64,000 nucleotides of DNA, taken from contig NZ_CP099466.1 in assembly GCF_023921125.1 (NCBI RefSeq), positions 2,046,001 through 2,110,000 of the forward strand. The letters are read 5' to 3'. The translations under genes and the position numbers were made by a program. Position 1 is the first letter of the stretch. Each line of letters starts with the position of its first letter. The stretch is from Arthrobacter caoxuetaonis. Its GTDB lineage: Bacteria; Actinomycetota; Actinomycetes; Actinomycetales; Micrococcaceae. Under the pieces are notes generated by a model, which saw nothing but the letters and a program-made list of their open reading frames with translations, made no database searches and was not told where the DNA came from. Positions 1 to 9,799 of the stretch are shown in pieces.

Positions 1-1315
1 CCACATGGCCCTCGATCTCGTAGCCCTCCCAGGCCGAGTAGTCCATGTTCATGTGGTGGGTCTTTTCCAGCCCGATCGAGGTATGTCCGTTCGGATCGTA
101 AATAACGACGTCGGCGTCGGCGCCCGGGGCGATCACGCCCTTGGTGCCGTACATGCCAAACATGCGTGCCGGCGTCGTGCTGGTGATTTCGACCCAGCGT
201 TCGAGGCTGATCTTTCCGTCCACGACACCCTGGTACATCAGGTCCATCCGGTGCTCCACCGAGCCGATCCCGTTGGGAATCTTGGAGAAGTCCCCCACGC
301 CCATGTCCTTCTGGCCCTTCATGCAGAACGGGCAGTGGTCGGTGGCGACCATCTGGATGTCATTGGTGCGCAGCGACTGCCACATGTGGTCCTGGTGGTG
401 TTCGTGCTTGGACCGCAGCGGCGTGGAACAGACCCACTTGGCACCTTCAAACCCGTCCGCACCGAGCTGGTCCTCCAGGGAGAGGTAAAGGTACTGCGGG
501 CAGGTCTCCCCAAAGACGTTCTGCCCGTTGTCCCGGGCCGCGGCCAGCTGCTCCACGGCCTGCTTCGCCGAAACGTGGACCACGTAGAGCGGCGCCCCGG
601 TGAGGTTGGCGAGCATAATCGCCCGGTGGGTGGCTTCCTCCTCCATCTGCCAGGCACGCGCGACGCCGTGGTAGTAGGGATCGGTTTTGCCCTGGGCCAG
701 AAGCTCCGCGACCATGGCGTCGATCGCCGGGCCGTTCTCGGCGTGCATCATGGTCATCAGCCCGGTCTCGGCTCCCACGCGCATTGCCTTGTAGATCTGC
801 GCGTCATCGCTGTAGAAGACACCCGGGTAGGCCATGAACAGCTTGTAGCTGGAGACGCCCTCGTCCGGCAGGGCTTCCATGGCCTTGAGCGAGTCGTCAT
901 TGACGTCGCCGATGATCTGGTGGAATCCGTAGTCGATGGCGCATTCTCCGGCGGCCTTTTCGTGCCACGCCGCGAGGCCGTCCATGACCCGCTCGCCGTA
1001 GCGCTGGATCGCGAAGTCCACGATGGTGGTGGTGCCGCCCCAGGCAGCCGCCCGGGTGCCGGTCTCGAAAGTGTCGGAGGCTTCGGTGCCGCCGAAGGGC
1101 ATCTGCATGTGGGTGTGGGCGTCGATGCCGCCGGGAATCACGTACTTGCCGGTGGCGTCCAGGACCGTATCCACCGACCCGGCGAGGTCGTGGCCCAGCA
1201 GGGTGGAGCCCGGTGCCAGCACCGCGGCGATTTCCTCTCCGTCCACCAGGACATCCGCAGCGCTGCGGCCGGTCGCGGTGACGACGGTGCCGCCGGAGAT
1301 CAGTATTGTTGCCAT
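1..1315 (-). CDS. hydA: Dihydropyrimidinase / D-hydantoinase (3' end outside window)
   Basis: Cyclic amidohydrolase that opens the dihydropyrimidine (hydantoin) ring, the second step of reductive pyrimidine degradation, in the cytosol. The ATG is preceded by an AAGGAA-type ribosome site. 438 residues are visible; the family usually has about 460-480, so only a short C-terminal piece is missing. Metal-site motifs are present: HTH within GGIDAHTHM (His67, His69), the lysine expected to be carboxylated in SSYKLF (Lys158), the MMHAENG histidine (His191) and ATDHCPF. The upstream neighbour, on the same strand 43 bases away, is a beta-ureidopropionase-type enzyme, which supports pyrimidine degradation over a pure hydantoinase role. 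Substrate range cannot be read from the sequence. Confidence 0.9.
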   Translation of the reverse strand, partial: MATILISGGTVVTATGRSAADVLVDGEEIAAVLAPGSTLLGHDLAGSVDTVLDATGKYVIPGGIDAHTHMQMPFGGTEASDTFETGTRAAAWGGTTTIVDFAIQRYGERVMDGLAAWHEKAAGECAIDYGFHQIIGDVNDDSLKAMEALPDEGVSSYKLFMAYPGVFYSDDAQIYKAMRVGAETGLMTMMHAENGPAIDAMVAELLAQGKTDPYYHGVARAWQMEEEATHRAIMLANLTGAPLYVVHVSAKQAVEQLAAARDNGQNVFGETCPQYLYLSLEDQLGADGFEGAKWVCSTPLRSKHEHHQDHMWQSLRTNDIQMVATDHCPFCMKGQKDMGVGDFSKIPNGIGSVEHRMDLMYQGVVDGKISLERWVEITSTTPARMFGMYGTKGVIAPGADADVVIYDPNGHTSIGLEKTHHMNMDYSAWEGYEIEGHV

Positions 1316-1358
1316 GTAACTGTTCCTTGCCTCTCTCTGTGCCAGTCCGGGGGTGCAG

Positions 1359-2207
1359 CTACGGGGCGGTGATCGGGTCGTAGGCGTCGGGGCGGCGGTC
1401 CCGGTAGAACTGCCAGTTGTTCCGGGCTGTGCGGACCAGCTCCATGTCCAGGTCCCTGATCATCAGTTCCTCGCCGTCCCGGGCCCCGACCTCACCCACG
1501 TAGTTGCCCTGCGGATCGGCAATGTAGGAGGTCCCGTAAAAGTCCACGGCTTCTTCACCGAATTCATTGGTCTCTTCGCCCACCCGGTTCGGCACCACCA
1601 CGAAGTAACCGTTGGCTGCCGCTGCAGTAGGCTGCTCGAGTTCCCACAGCCGGTTCGAAAGTCCCGGCTTCGAAGCATTGGGATTGAAGACGAGCTGGGC
1701 GCCGTTGAGTCCCAGGACCCGCCACCCTTCGGGGAAATGACGGTCATAACAAATAGTGACGCCGACTTTGCCGACAGCGGTGTCGAAAACGGGCCAGCCG
1801 AGGTTTCCGGGCCGGAAATAGAACTTCTCCCAGAACTTCTCCACGTGGGGAATGTGGTTCTTGCGGTACTTGCCCAAATACGTTCCGTCGGAGTCGATGA
1901 CTGCCGCGGTGTTGTAGTAGACGCCGGGCTGGTCCTCCTCATAGACCGGGAGGATGATGACCATGTTGTGTTCAGCCGCGAGCTTCGAGAAGCGCTCGGT
2001 CAGCGGACCGGGTACAGCCTGTGCATATTCGTAGTACTTGCTGTCCTGGACAATTCCGAAGTACGGCCCGTGGAACAGTTCCTGGAAACAAATAACCTGC
2101 GCACCCTCAGCGGCCGCCCGGCGGACGAACTCCTCATGCTTGGCGACCATTGATTCTTCGTCGCCGGTCCATGTGGTCTGGGTCAGTGCAGTTCGAACGA
2201 TTGTCAA
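1359..2207 (-). CDS. Nitrilase-superfamily amidohydrolase, probable beta-ureidopropionase
   Basis: Carbon-nitrogen hydrolase of 282 residues. The Glu-Lys-Cys triad is visible: Glu43 (FQELFHG), Lys116 (YRKNHIP), Cys153 (TICYDRHFPEG). I chose the TTG start because AGGGAG lies 6 bases before it and the protein then begins where nitrilase-fold proteins begin (TIVRTALTQ); the reading frame stays open further upstream but without family similarity. It lies directly upstream of the hydantoinase on the same strand. The pair would convert dihydrouracil to N-carbamoyl-beta-alanine and then to beta-alanine, CO2 and ammonia. N-carbamoyl-D-amino-acid hydrolase or N-carbamoylputrescine amidase are alternatives within the superfamily. 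Confidence 0.85.
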   Translation of the reverse strand: MTIVRTALTQTTWTGDEESMVAKHEEFVRRAAAEGAQVICFQELFHGPYFGIVQDSKYYEYAQAVPGPLTERFSKLAAEHNMVIILPVYEEDQPGVYYNTAAVIDSDGTYLGKYRKNHIPHVEKFWEKFYFRPGNLGWPVFDTAVGKVGVTICYDRHFPEGWRVLGLNGAQLVFNPNASKPGLSNRLWELEQPTAAAANGYFVVVPNRVGEETNEFGEEAVDFYGTSYIADPQGNYVGEVGARDGEELMIRDLDMELVRTARNNWQFYRDRRPDAYDPITAP

Positions 2208-2551
2208 AGCAGACTCCCTATTCCGGCCGGCATGGTGCTGCCGCCTGTTTCGAAAAGACCGGTGAAGGTCTTTGTCCATAATTTGCCTCCAACATTTCTC
2301 CTGCGTTTCGGAGGCATTAAAGCTGTGGAGCAACTGTGTTCTCCGTGCCCGACATCCTTGGCTAACCGGACGAGTTCTGCAAGAGTGTAGAAATCGCCGC
2401 CGGTCCGCTTTCATTCCGGCGGCTGGCATCTGATGCCCGGCTGGTCTGCTGGGATCTGCCGGCCTTGATTTGGGCCCTGGCCGCTTTTTCTTTCCCGCGT
2501 GCGCAGCAGCTCCCGCGGGACCGCCCGCCCAGAGAAGCCCAGCGAGGTCCC
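2208..2551. other. 344-base divergent intergenic region with an 8-bp hairpin
   Basis: The region separates the pyrimidine-degradation pair (minus) from the F420-0 importer operon (plus) and must hold both promoters; I cannot assign -35/-10 boxes with confidence. A perfect hairpin lies at 2396-2423 (GCCGCCGG, 12-base loop, CCGGCGGC). It has no T-run, so it is not a typical terminator. An open frame runs upstream of the importer start, but the lipoprotein signal peptide begins only at 2552. I see no cobalamin-riboswitch signature. Confidence 0.4.
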
Positions 2552-3583
2552 ATGACTTCCTTGTTCCGTTCCGCCCTGCACGATCGAGCTGCCAGACGCA
2601 TTTTCTTCCCCGCCACTGCAGCGGCCGGCGTCCTGCTCCTGGCAGGCTGCTCCGTTCCGGCAGACACCGCCCGGGCCGCCGAAGGAAGCACCCTCGAGAC
2701 CGCCAACACCGGCGTGCACTACCCGCTGGAGCTGGACAACTGCGGAACCGCTGTCTCCCTGCAGGCGCCGCCTGAAAGGGTGGTCACGATCAAATCCACC
2801 TCCACCGAACTGCTCCTGGCACTTGGCCTTGGGGACAGGATCGTGGGCACAGCGTTCTCTGACGGTCCGGTGCCGCAGGCCTGGGCCGGCGACGCCCCTC
2901 CGGTCCTCGCCGGGAAAGTTCCGTCCCTCGAGGCGGTGCTGTCGCTGGCTCCTGACCTGGTCTTCGCCGGATGGGAATCCAACTTCTCCGCCGACGGGGC
3001 GGGGGAACGCAGCCAGCTGACGGACTTGGGGGTGCAGAGCTACGTCTCGCCTGCCGCGTGCCAGGGGAACGGCTACCGGCCCAGTCCGCTCACGTTCGAC
3101 GATGTCTTCGCCTCGATTGAGGAGGCCGGGGACGTTTTTGGGGCGCCGGAAGCTGCTGCCGAACTGGTTCGGGAACAGCGGACGGAGCTGGATGCGGTTG
3201 TTCCCTCCGGCAAGGGCTACAGCGCCCTCTGGTACAGCTCGGGATCCGACACTCCCTTTGTGGGCGCCGGAAGCGGAGCGCCGGCTCTGCTGATGGAAGC
3301 GGCCGGACTGGAGAACATTGCCGATGGAATCGATGCCGGATGGAGCCCCTATTCCTGGGAGGCCGTTGCCGAAGCGGATCCGGACGTCATTGTGCTCGTT
3401 GACTCGGCGTGGGGCAGCGCCGACAAGAAGAAATCCGTCCTGGAAGCCCATCCGGTGATCTCGCAGCTCGCCGCGGTCCGGGAAGGACGCTACCTGGTGG
3501 TGCCGTTCGCGGCGTCGGAGGCCGGGGTACGCAACGTGGAGACGGTCCGGTCCCTCACCGAGCAGCTGGCTGACCTTGACTGA
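2552..3583 (+). CDS. Substrate-binding lipoprotein of a proposed coenzyme F420-0 ABC importer
   Basis: 343-residue class III (FecB/BtuF-like) binding protein. It has a lipoprotein signal peptide: Arg-rich n-region, hydrophobic stretch and lipobox LAGC with Cys33. The mature protein has the PERVVTI...TELLLALGLGDRIVG opening typical of metal-chelate and corrinoid binding proteins. The ATG follows AGCGAGG. It forms a binding protein-permease-ATPase trio with overlapping genes, next to cofE and an F420-dependent oxidoreductase. That arrangement matches the actinobacterial cassette described by families TIGR03868, TIGR03869 and TIGR03873, proposed to scavenge F420-0. A siderophore or corrinoid substrate would be the alternative if the context were ignored. 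Confidence 0.8.
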   Translation: MTSLFRSALHDRAARRIFFPATAAAGVLLLAGCSVPADTARAAEGSTLETANTGVHYPLELDNCGTAVSLQAPPERVVTIKSTSTELLLALGLGDRIVGTAFSDGPVPQAWAGDAPPVLAGKVPSLEAVLSLAPDLVFAGWESNFSADGAGERSQLTDLGVQSYVSPAACQGNGYRPSPLTFDDVFASIEEAGDVFGAPEAAAELVREQRTELDAVVPSGKGYSALWYSSGSDTPFVGAGSGAPALLMEAAGLENIADGIDAGWSPYSWEAVAEADPDVIVLVDSAWGSADKKKSVLEAHPVISQLAAVREGRYLVVPFAASEAGVRNVETVRSLTEQLADLD

Positions 3584-4630
3584 GACTCTCCCCCGGACCC
3601 TCGCCCCGGGACGCCGGGAGCCCGCACCCCGCCCCGCTTCCCGGCGCATCTGGCTGGTGACCGCCGGACTTGCTGCGGCGCTGGCGGCAGCAGTCCTCTG
3701 GGCGCTGACTGTGGGACCGGCAGGATTGGGCGTCCGCGAGGCGTGGCTGGCCCTGACCGCACCGGGCAGCAGCTCGCTGACTCCGGTGCAGGAAGCCATT
3801 GTGCGGGACCTGAGACTGCCCCGAATCCTCACGGCGGCGGCGGTGGGCGCAGGACTGGCCCTGAGCGGTGCGGTGATCCAGGCACTGACCCGCAACCCGC
3901 TGGCGGACCCCTACCTGCTGGGGCTGAGTTCCGGTGCCGGCCTCGGTGCCGTCACCGTGCTGCTCCTGGGTGCCGCCGTCGTTCTTCCGGTTGCGGCCTT
4001 TGCCGGGGCCATGCTGGCCATGGTGCTTACGCTGGGCCTCGCCGGTTCGCTGGGCACGATCACACCCACCAGGACCGTGCTGGCCGGACTGGCGGTCTCC
4101 TCGCTGGCGGCTGCTGCCACCTCCTTCGTGGTGTTCTGGACGGCGCAGGGGGATTCCTACCGCGAGGTCCTGGGCTGGCTGATGGGATCGCTCGCCGGAA
4201 CCGGATGGAACACGGTGGCCATTGCACTGCCGGTACTGGCCGTCGTCGGTCTTCCCCTGATGCTCTGCGGCCGGATCCTCGACGCCTTCGCTTTCGGTGA
4301 TACCGCCGCCGCTGCCCTGGGCATCCATGTTCCGGCGGTGCGGTGGGTGCTGTTGGGTGCCACCGCGGTACTGACCGGTGCCATGGTGTCGGTCAGCGGA
4401 TCAATCGGCTTCGTCGGATTGGTGCTGCCGCACGCCGTCCGCCTGCTGACCGGGTCCCGGCACCGCGTGCTGCTCCCCCTCAGCGCCCTCGCCGGCGCGC
4501 TCTTCCTGGTACTGGCCGATACGGCGGCCCGGTCCGTGTTTGACCCGCGGGAGATTCCGGTGGGGATCGTCACGGCGCTGATCGGAGCACCGGTGTTCAT
4601 TATGCTGCTGCTGCGGCGCAGGAGGATTGG

Positions 4631-4634
<4 letters not shown>
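3576..4634 (+). CDS. FecCD-type permease of the proposed F420-0 importer
   Basis: 352-residue integral membrane protein of the BtuC/FecCD family with many hydrophobic segments (for example WLVTAGLAAALAAAVLWAL near the N-terminus) and the conserved RLPRILTAAAVGAGLALSGA and GLVLPHAVRLL regions. The TTG start overlaps the binding-protein gene by 8 bases and the 3' end shares ATGA with the ATPase gene, so the three are probably translationally coupled. It would carry the ligand across the cytoplasmic membrane. Substrate assignment rests on neighbours. Confidence 0.82.
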
Positions 4635-5402
<768 letters not shown>

Positions 5403-5416
<14 letters not shown>

Positions 5417-6359
5417 TGCGTGCCCGGCGGCGTGCCTCGGAGGCAGCCGCTGCATACCCTGCTGCGTAGCCGTCCTCATATCCAGCCGCATGGCCGTCGT
5501 CGTACCCTGCGTTGTATCCGGTTTTGGTGCCGGACCGCCGGCCGTCCTCGTAGGCTTCCGTGCTGCCCTGCCGGAACATGTCCTCAGCGGCAGGACGGAG
5601 CAGCGCCCGCGCTCCGGGGTCCTTGTCCATACCGCCCACGGTGACCAGCGTGTCCAGTCCGCGGACCAGCGCCACGGGAAGGCCAGCTGCCTTGCCCTTG
5701 ACCAGGTCTGCGGCCGCAGCGATCTCGTCTGCCACCGCGGACACCGTGGCGGACATCGGCCGGCCCGAGCCGTCCGGCTGCCCGCGCAGGTCCAGCAGCA
5801 CGCTGATGCCTGCGGCACCGATCGCGGCGTCCGTCTGGCCCTGGCGCCACGGCCGGCCCAGCGTGTCGGTAATGATGACGCCGACGTCGACGCCGAAGTC
5901 CCGTTTCAGGCCGCGGCACAGGGCGCGGGCCGAAGCGTCCGGATCCAGCGGAAGCAGCAGCACCGTGCCTTCGGCGGTGTTGCTGGCGTCTACTCCGGCG
6001 GACGCCGCCACGATGCCGAGCCGGTTCTCCACGATGCGCGTGGTGCCGTTCCCGGTCTCCCGGCTGGCCACCACGCGAACCGTTTCCTGCTCAACGGCTT
6101 CTTCGCGCCGGTCCGCCGGAACCGTGCGGCCCTCGGCCTTGGACACGATCTTGGAAGTGACGGCGAGGATGTCCCCGCTCCGCAGCTCCCGGCCGCAGGC
6201 CCGGCCAATCAGCTCGACCAGGTCATCTCCGGCCCGTACTTCGCCGATGCCGCGCACCGGCGTGATGACCAGCCGCCGTGCCGGGGAGGAATCGCCGGCG
6301 GGGATGGACGCCTGCTCTGGCTTCGCGGGTGCGCTGGGAAAAGACGGCGCAGTGTTCAT
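5403..6359 (-). CDS. cofE: Coenzyme F420-0:L-glutamate ligase with a glycine-ladder C-terminal tail
   Basis: 318 residues. CofE adds glutamate to F420-0 using GTP, the last step of F420 synthesis. Family features include [17 protein letters not shown] near the N-terminus, [25 protein letters not shown] in the middle and [20 protein letters not shown] sequence later. The catalytic domain ends near residue 265. The last 52 residues are an unusual extension with glycine at every fourth position (273 to 301, eight times), five of them followed by Tyr. The ATG shares ATGA with the stop of the upstream oxidoreductase gene, so the two are coupled. The gene is convergent with the importer operon. Confidence 0.88.
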
Positions 6360-7360
6360 CGGTGCAGCTCCGGGAGGACGTCGCGGGAAAAGGTGTCGAT
6401 CCATTCACGCTGGTTGCGGCCCACGTTGTGCAGGTAGACGCGGTCGAAGCCAAGGTCAAGGAACTTCTGGATGTAGGCGCGGTGGACGTCCGGGTCCTCT
6501 GAGATCAGCAGGCGTCCCTCGAAGTCCTCCGGCCGGACGAGCCGGGCCATCTGCTCCAGCTCGAAGGGCGAGCGGATGTCAGCCTTCGGGAACTTCATGC
6601 CGCCGTTGGGCCACTCGGTCATGGCGTTGGCCAGCGCTTCCTCATACGTGGGCGCCCAGCTCATGTGCAGCTGAAGAACCTTGGGCATGTTTTCGGGGTC
6701 CTTGCCTGCCTCGCGGGCACCGGCGTCGAAGCGTGCGAACAGCCCCTCAATCTTCTCCAGCGGTGCTCCCACCGTGATCAGGCCGTCGGCGTGCTTCCCG
6801 GCACGCTTGGCCGTGACCGGACCGGCGGTGGCGACCAGGATCTCGGGTGCAACCTCCGGCATGGTCCAAAGCCGGGTGGATTCCATCTTGTAGAACGTTC
6901 CGCTGTGGCGGACATCCTTGCCGGCCAGCGAGGCAGCGAAAAGCTTGGAAATGATCTCAATCGCCTCGAACATCCGGTTGATGCGTTCGGGTGCCTCGGG
7001 CCAGTACTGGGCCGTGACGTGTTCGTTCAGCGCTTCGCCGGAGCCGAGGCCCAGCCAGTGCCGGCCCGGGTACATGGCCGCCAGGGTCGCGGAGGCCTGG
7101 GCCACCATGGCCGGATGCCAGCGGAAGGTCGGAGCTGTCACGCCGGGCCCGATATCTCCCTTGGTACGTTCCCCCAGGGCTGCCAGCACGTTCCAGACAA
7201 ACGCGGATTGTCCTTGTGCCGGGACCCACGGCTGGAAGTGGTCTGCGGCCATGACGCCCGAAAAACCGCGCTCCTCGGCATACGCGGAAAGTGCCACGGC
7301 CTCGGTCGGATGGAACTGCTCGAGCATGGCCGCATAGCCGATCCGCAAGGGGGTTTTCAT
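6356..7360 (-). CDS. LLM-class F420-dependent oxidoreductase (Fgd-like)
   Basis: 334-residue TIM-barrel luciferase-like protein related to F420-dependent glucose-6-phosphate dehydrogenase. Visible markers are [15 protein letters not shown] at the start, AADHFQPW (a conserved active-site region), [21 protein letters not shown] and [16 protein letters not shown]. It reduces or oxidises a substrate with F420 as hydride carrier; Fgd itself uses glucose-6-phosphate, but related proteins have other substrates. Gene overlap with cofE places it in the same transcription unit, 48 bases downstream of hisS. Confidence 0.85.
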   Translation of the reverse strand: MKTPLRIGYAAMLEQFHPTEAVALSAYAEERGFSGVMAADHFQPWVPAQGQSAFVWNVLAALGERTKGDIGPGVTAPTFRWHPAMVAQASATLAAMYPGRHWLGLGSGEALNEHVTAQYWPEAPERINRMFEAIEIISKLFAASLAGKDVRHSGTFYKMESTRLWTMPEVAPEILVATAGPVTAKRAGKHADGLITVGAPLEKIEGLFARFDAGAREAGKDPENMPKVLQLHMSWAPTYEEALANAMTEWPNGGMKFPKADIRSPFELEQMARLVRPEDFEGRLLISEDPDVHRAYIQKFLDLGFDRVYLHNVGRNQREWIDTFSRDVLPELHR

Positions 7361-7408
7361 GCAGCCACTATAGGCCAGCCCCGTAGCTCAATCCGTGACC
7401 GGCATGTT

Positions 7409-8767
7409 TCAGCTGTGCAACATTGCACCCCGCGAAGCGATCTGCGGAAGCAGGTCCTCCGCGGGAGGTGTCCATACGGCAGGATCGGCGGCGCTCTGGT
7501 CTCCGGAGCGGATGTCCTTGACCTCATGGCTTCCGTCTTCTGCCGTGAACCAGACGAACGGGATGCCGCGGCGGTCCGCGTACTTGATCTGCTTGCCGAA
7601 CTTCTCTGCCTTGGCGGCAACCTCGACGGCGATGCCCCGCCCGCGCAGGGCAGCGGCAACATCCTGGGCTGCCGACCACGAATCGTCGTCGGCCAGCGTC
7701 ACCAGTACCGCGGTGGGCACTGAACGGGAGGCTTCCGCGAAGTCCTGGCTGAGGATGCGCATCACCAGGCGGGTGACACCGATGGAGAGTCCGACGCCGG
7801 GGAACGTGCGGCTGCCCTTGGCAGCGAGGGAATCGTAGCGGCCGCCGGAGCAGATGGAGCCAAGCTGCTCGTGGCCCACCAGGACCGTCTCGTAGACCGT
7901 GCCGGTGTAGTAATCCAGGCCGCGGGCAATGGACAGGTCCGCAATGACCTTGCCCGGTGCCCGGCGTGATGCCTCGGCGATCACCTGTTCCAGTTCATCC
8001 AGGCCGGTCTCAAAAAGTTCGTTTGTTACGCCCAGCGCCCGCACCTCATCCGCGAAGGAGACGTCCTCGGACCGGATGGAGGCGAGCTTGAGGGCCAGTT
8101 CAGCCTGCCCGGGTGTGGCACCCAGTTCTTCCTGCAGCAGTTCCGCTACCCGTGCCGGACCCACCTTTTCCAGCTTGTCGATGCTCCGCAGCACGCCGGC
8201 GGTGTCCTCAAGACCGATACCGCGGTAGAAACCCTCGGCCAGCTTGCGGTTGTTCACGCGGATCCGGAAATCCGGGATGGGGAGCGCGCCGAGGGCCTCG
8301 GCGATCACCAGTGCCAGCTCGACGTCGTACCGGAACGGCAGGTCGCCGTCGCCCACGACGTCGATGTCCGCCTGGGTGAACTCCCGGGCACGCCCTTCCT
8401 GGGGGCGCTCACCGCGCCAGACCTTCTGGATCTGGTAGCGGCGGAACGGGAAGGCAAGGTGGCCGGCGTTCTCCACCACATAGCGGGCGAACGGCACAGT
8501 GAGGTCAAAGTGCAGGGCCAGCTGGTTCGGGTCCTGCTTACCGGCGGGCTCGCCCTCTTCGGCCTGCAGCCGGCTGAGTGCGTAGACTTCCTTGTCGATT
8601 TCGCCCTTGCGGAGCAGCTGGCCCACCGTTTCCACGGCACGGGTTTCGATGTTCGCGAAGCCGTGGAGCTCGAAGGTCCGCCGCAGGACGTCCAGCACAT
8701 GGAGTTCCACGAGACGCTCCTGCGGTAGCCATTCGGGGAAACCGGACAGTGAGGCCTTGCGTGCCAT
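7409..8767 (-). CDS. hisS: Histidyl-tRNA synthetase
   Basis: 452-residue class II synthetase charging tRNA-His. Class II motif 2 (QKVWRGERPQEGRAREFTQ), the histidine-binding region (GLDYYTGTVYE) and motif 3 (GVGLSIGVTRLV) are all visible, followed by the C-terminal anticodon-binding domain. The ATG follows AAGGAG at good spacing. The open frame extends upstream, but the additional residues do not resemble the family. In M. tuberculosis hisS sits near the rel/ppi genes in the same way. Confidence 0.95.
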   Translation of the reverse strand: MARKASLSGFPEWLPQERLVELHVLDVLRRTFELHGFANIETRAVETVGQLLRKGEIDKEVYALSRLQAEEGEPAGKQDPNQLALHFDLTVPFARYVVENAGHLAFPFRRYQIQKVWRGERPQEGRAREFTQADIDVVGDGDLPFRYDVELALVIAEALGALPIPDFRIRVNNRKLAEGFYRGIGLEDTAGVLRSIDKLEKVGPARVAELLQEELGATPGQAELALKLASIRSEDVSFADEVRALGVTNELFETGLDELEQVIAEASRRAPGKVIADLSIARGLDYYTGTVYETVLVGHEQLGSICSGGRYDSLAAKGSRTFPGVGLSIGVTRLVMRILSQDFAEASRSVPTAVLVTLADDDSWSAAQDVAAALRGRGIAVEVAAKAEKFGKQIKYADRRGIPFVWFTAEDGSHEVKDIRSGDQSAADPAVWTPPAEDLLPQIASRGAMLHS

Positions 8768-8973
8768 GCGGGCTGACTCCTTGAGAGTGGATCGGCTCCG
8801 GCGGCGGACGCACTGCTGCGCTGCGGCCGGATGACTGGGAATGCACACCTGCGGCGTGCCTAAACTGTGTGCGGCACTCATTTTAGCCTCTCCGGCTGCT
8901 CGGGTGCCGCAGCGCATCAGCAAGGCGCCGCCCGGCGGTGCCCCCAGGACTTGTCCCTTCGAAGGAGGCAGCG

Positions 8974-9747
8974 GTGAAGGTCAACAACCGCACCGACCGT
9001 GAAACCCGGCGTCGCGTGGCCCGGATGGAAGCCCGCCGTGCCCTGGCGGCGCACCAGGGCCGGCGTCGGAAAATGGACAACGTCTATGCCCTGACGGCCG
9101 GGGCCCTCGTTTTGGCACTGGCCATCGCATTGCAGGTTTTCTGGTTCTCCTCGAATCCGACGGCCGAGGATCTGGAACTGCTCCAGCGGGAGGCAGAGGC
9201 CGCCCCGGCAACGTCTGCGCCCTCCGCTATCCCGGATCCTTCCCTTGCCGCAGGGCAGGTATTCGACGGCACCCTGGAACTGAACGGCGAAGAAGTGGAG
9301 GTTGAACTCGACGGCAACGCGGCGCCTCAGGCCGTAGCCGTCTTCAAGTCCCTCTCCGACTCGGGGTTCTTCAACGGCAAGGACTGCCACCGGCTCGTGA
9401 CAGCCGAGACGATGGGAGTGCTGCAGTGCGGCTCCGCCGACGGCACGGGCGCCTCCGACCCGGGGTACCAGTGGGGTCCGGTGGAGAATACTCCGGCGGA
9501 CGGTGTCTACCCGGCAGGAAGCATCGCCGTGGCCCGGGGTGCCACCGGCGACTCCCACGGCACGCAGTTCTTCATCGCTTACAAGGACTCCGTCATAACG
9601 CAGGAAACCGGCGGATACACGATAATGGGTAAGGTAACGTCAGGGCTTGAGGTTTTGGAGACGATCGCCGCATCCGGGGTCGCCGGCGAAACCCAGGACG
9701 GCACGCCTCTGGCACCGGTGACGATAGATTCGTTTACCCTGAAGTAA
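8974..9747 (+). CDS. Membrane-anchored cyclophilin-type peptidyl-prolyl isomerase
   Basis: 257 residues starting at GTG with GGAGG 5 bases upstream. A basic N-terminus precedes one membrane segment (about residues 38-60, NVYALTAGALVLALAIAL) and a low-complexity linker. Then comes a cyclophilin domain with the core sequences FFNGKDCHRL, GSIAVARG and SHGTQFFIAYKDS. It probably folds secreted proteins outside the membrane. It diverges from hisS across 206 bases and precedes the DUF349 gene by 52 bases; M. tuberculosis has ppiB at the matching place between hisS and rel. Confidence 0.88.
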   Translation: MKVNNRTDRETRRRVARMEARRALAAHQGRRRKMDNVYALTAGALVLALAIALQVFWFSSNPTAEDLELLQREAEAAPATSAPSAIPDPSLAAGQVFDGTLELNGEEVEVELDGNAAPQAVAVFKSLSDSGFFNGKDCHRLVTAETMGVLQCGSADGTGASDPGYQWGPVENTPADGVYPAGSIAVARGATGDSHGTQFFIAYKDSVITQETGGYTIMGKVTSGLEVLETIAASGVAGETQDGTPLAPVTIDSFTLK

Positions 9748-9799
9748 TGGCTCAGCGGGATTCGCTCAGCGGCCACCATCGAGTGAAAGACTTTTAGCG

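Noticed and set aside
2208..2551. Cobalamin riboswitch upstream of the corrinoid-like importer
   Set aside because: No B12-box-like conserved core or matching stems; the neighbours point to F420-0 instead.
2411..3895. A 494-codon minus-strand frame over the F420-0 binding protein
   Set aside because: Antisense to a lipoprotein with clear signal peptide and family motifs; composition is typical of a shadow frame.
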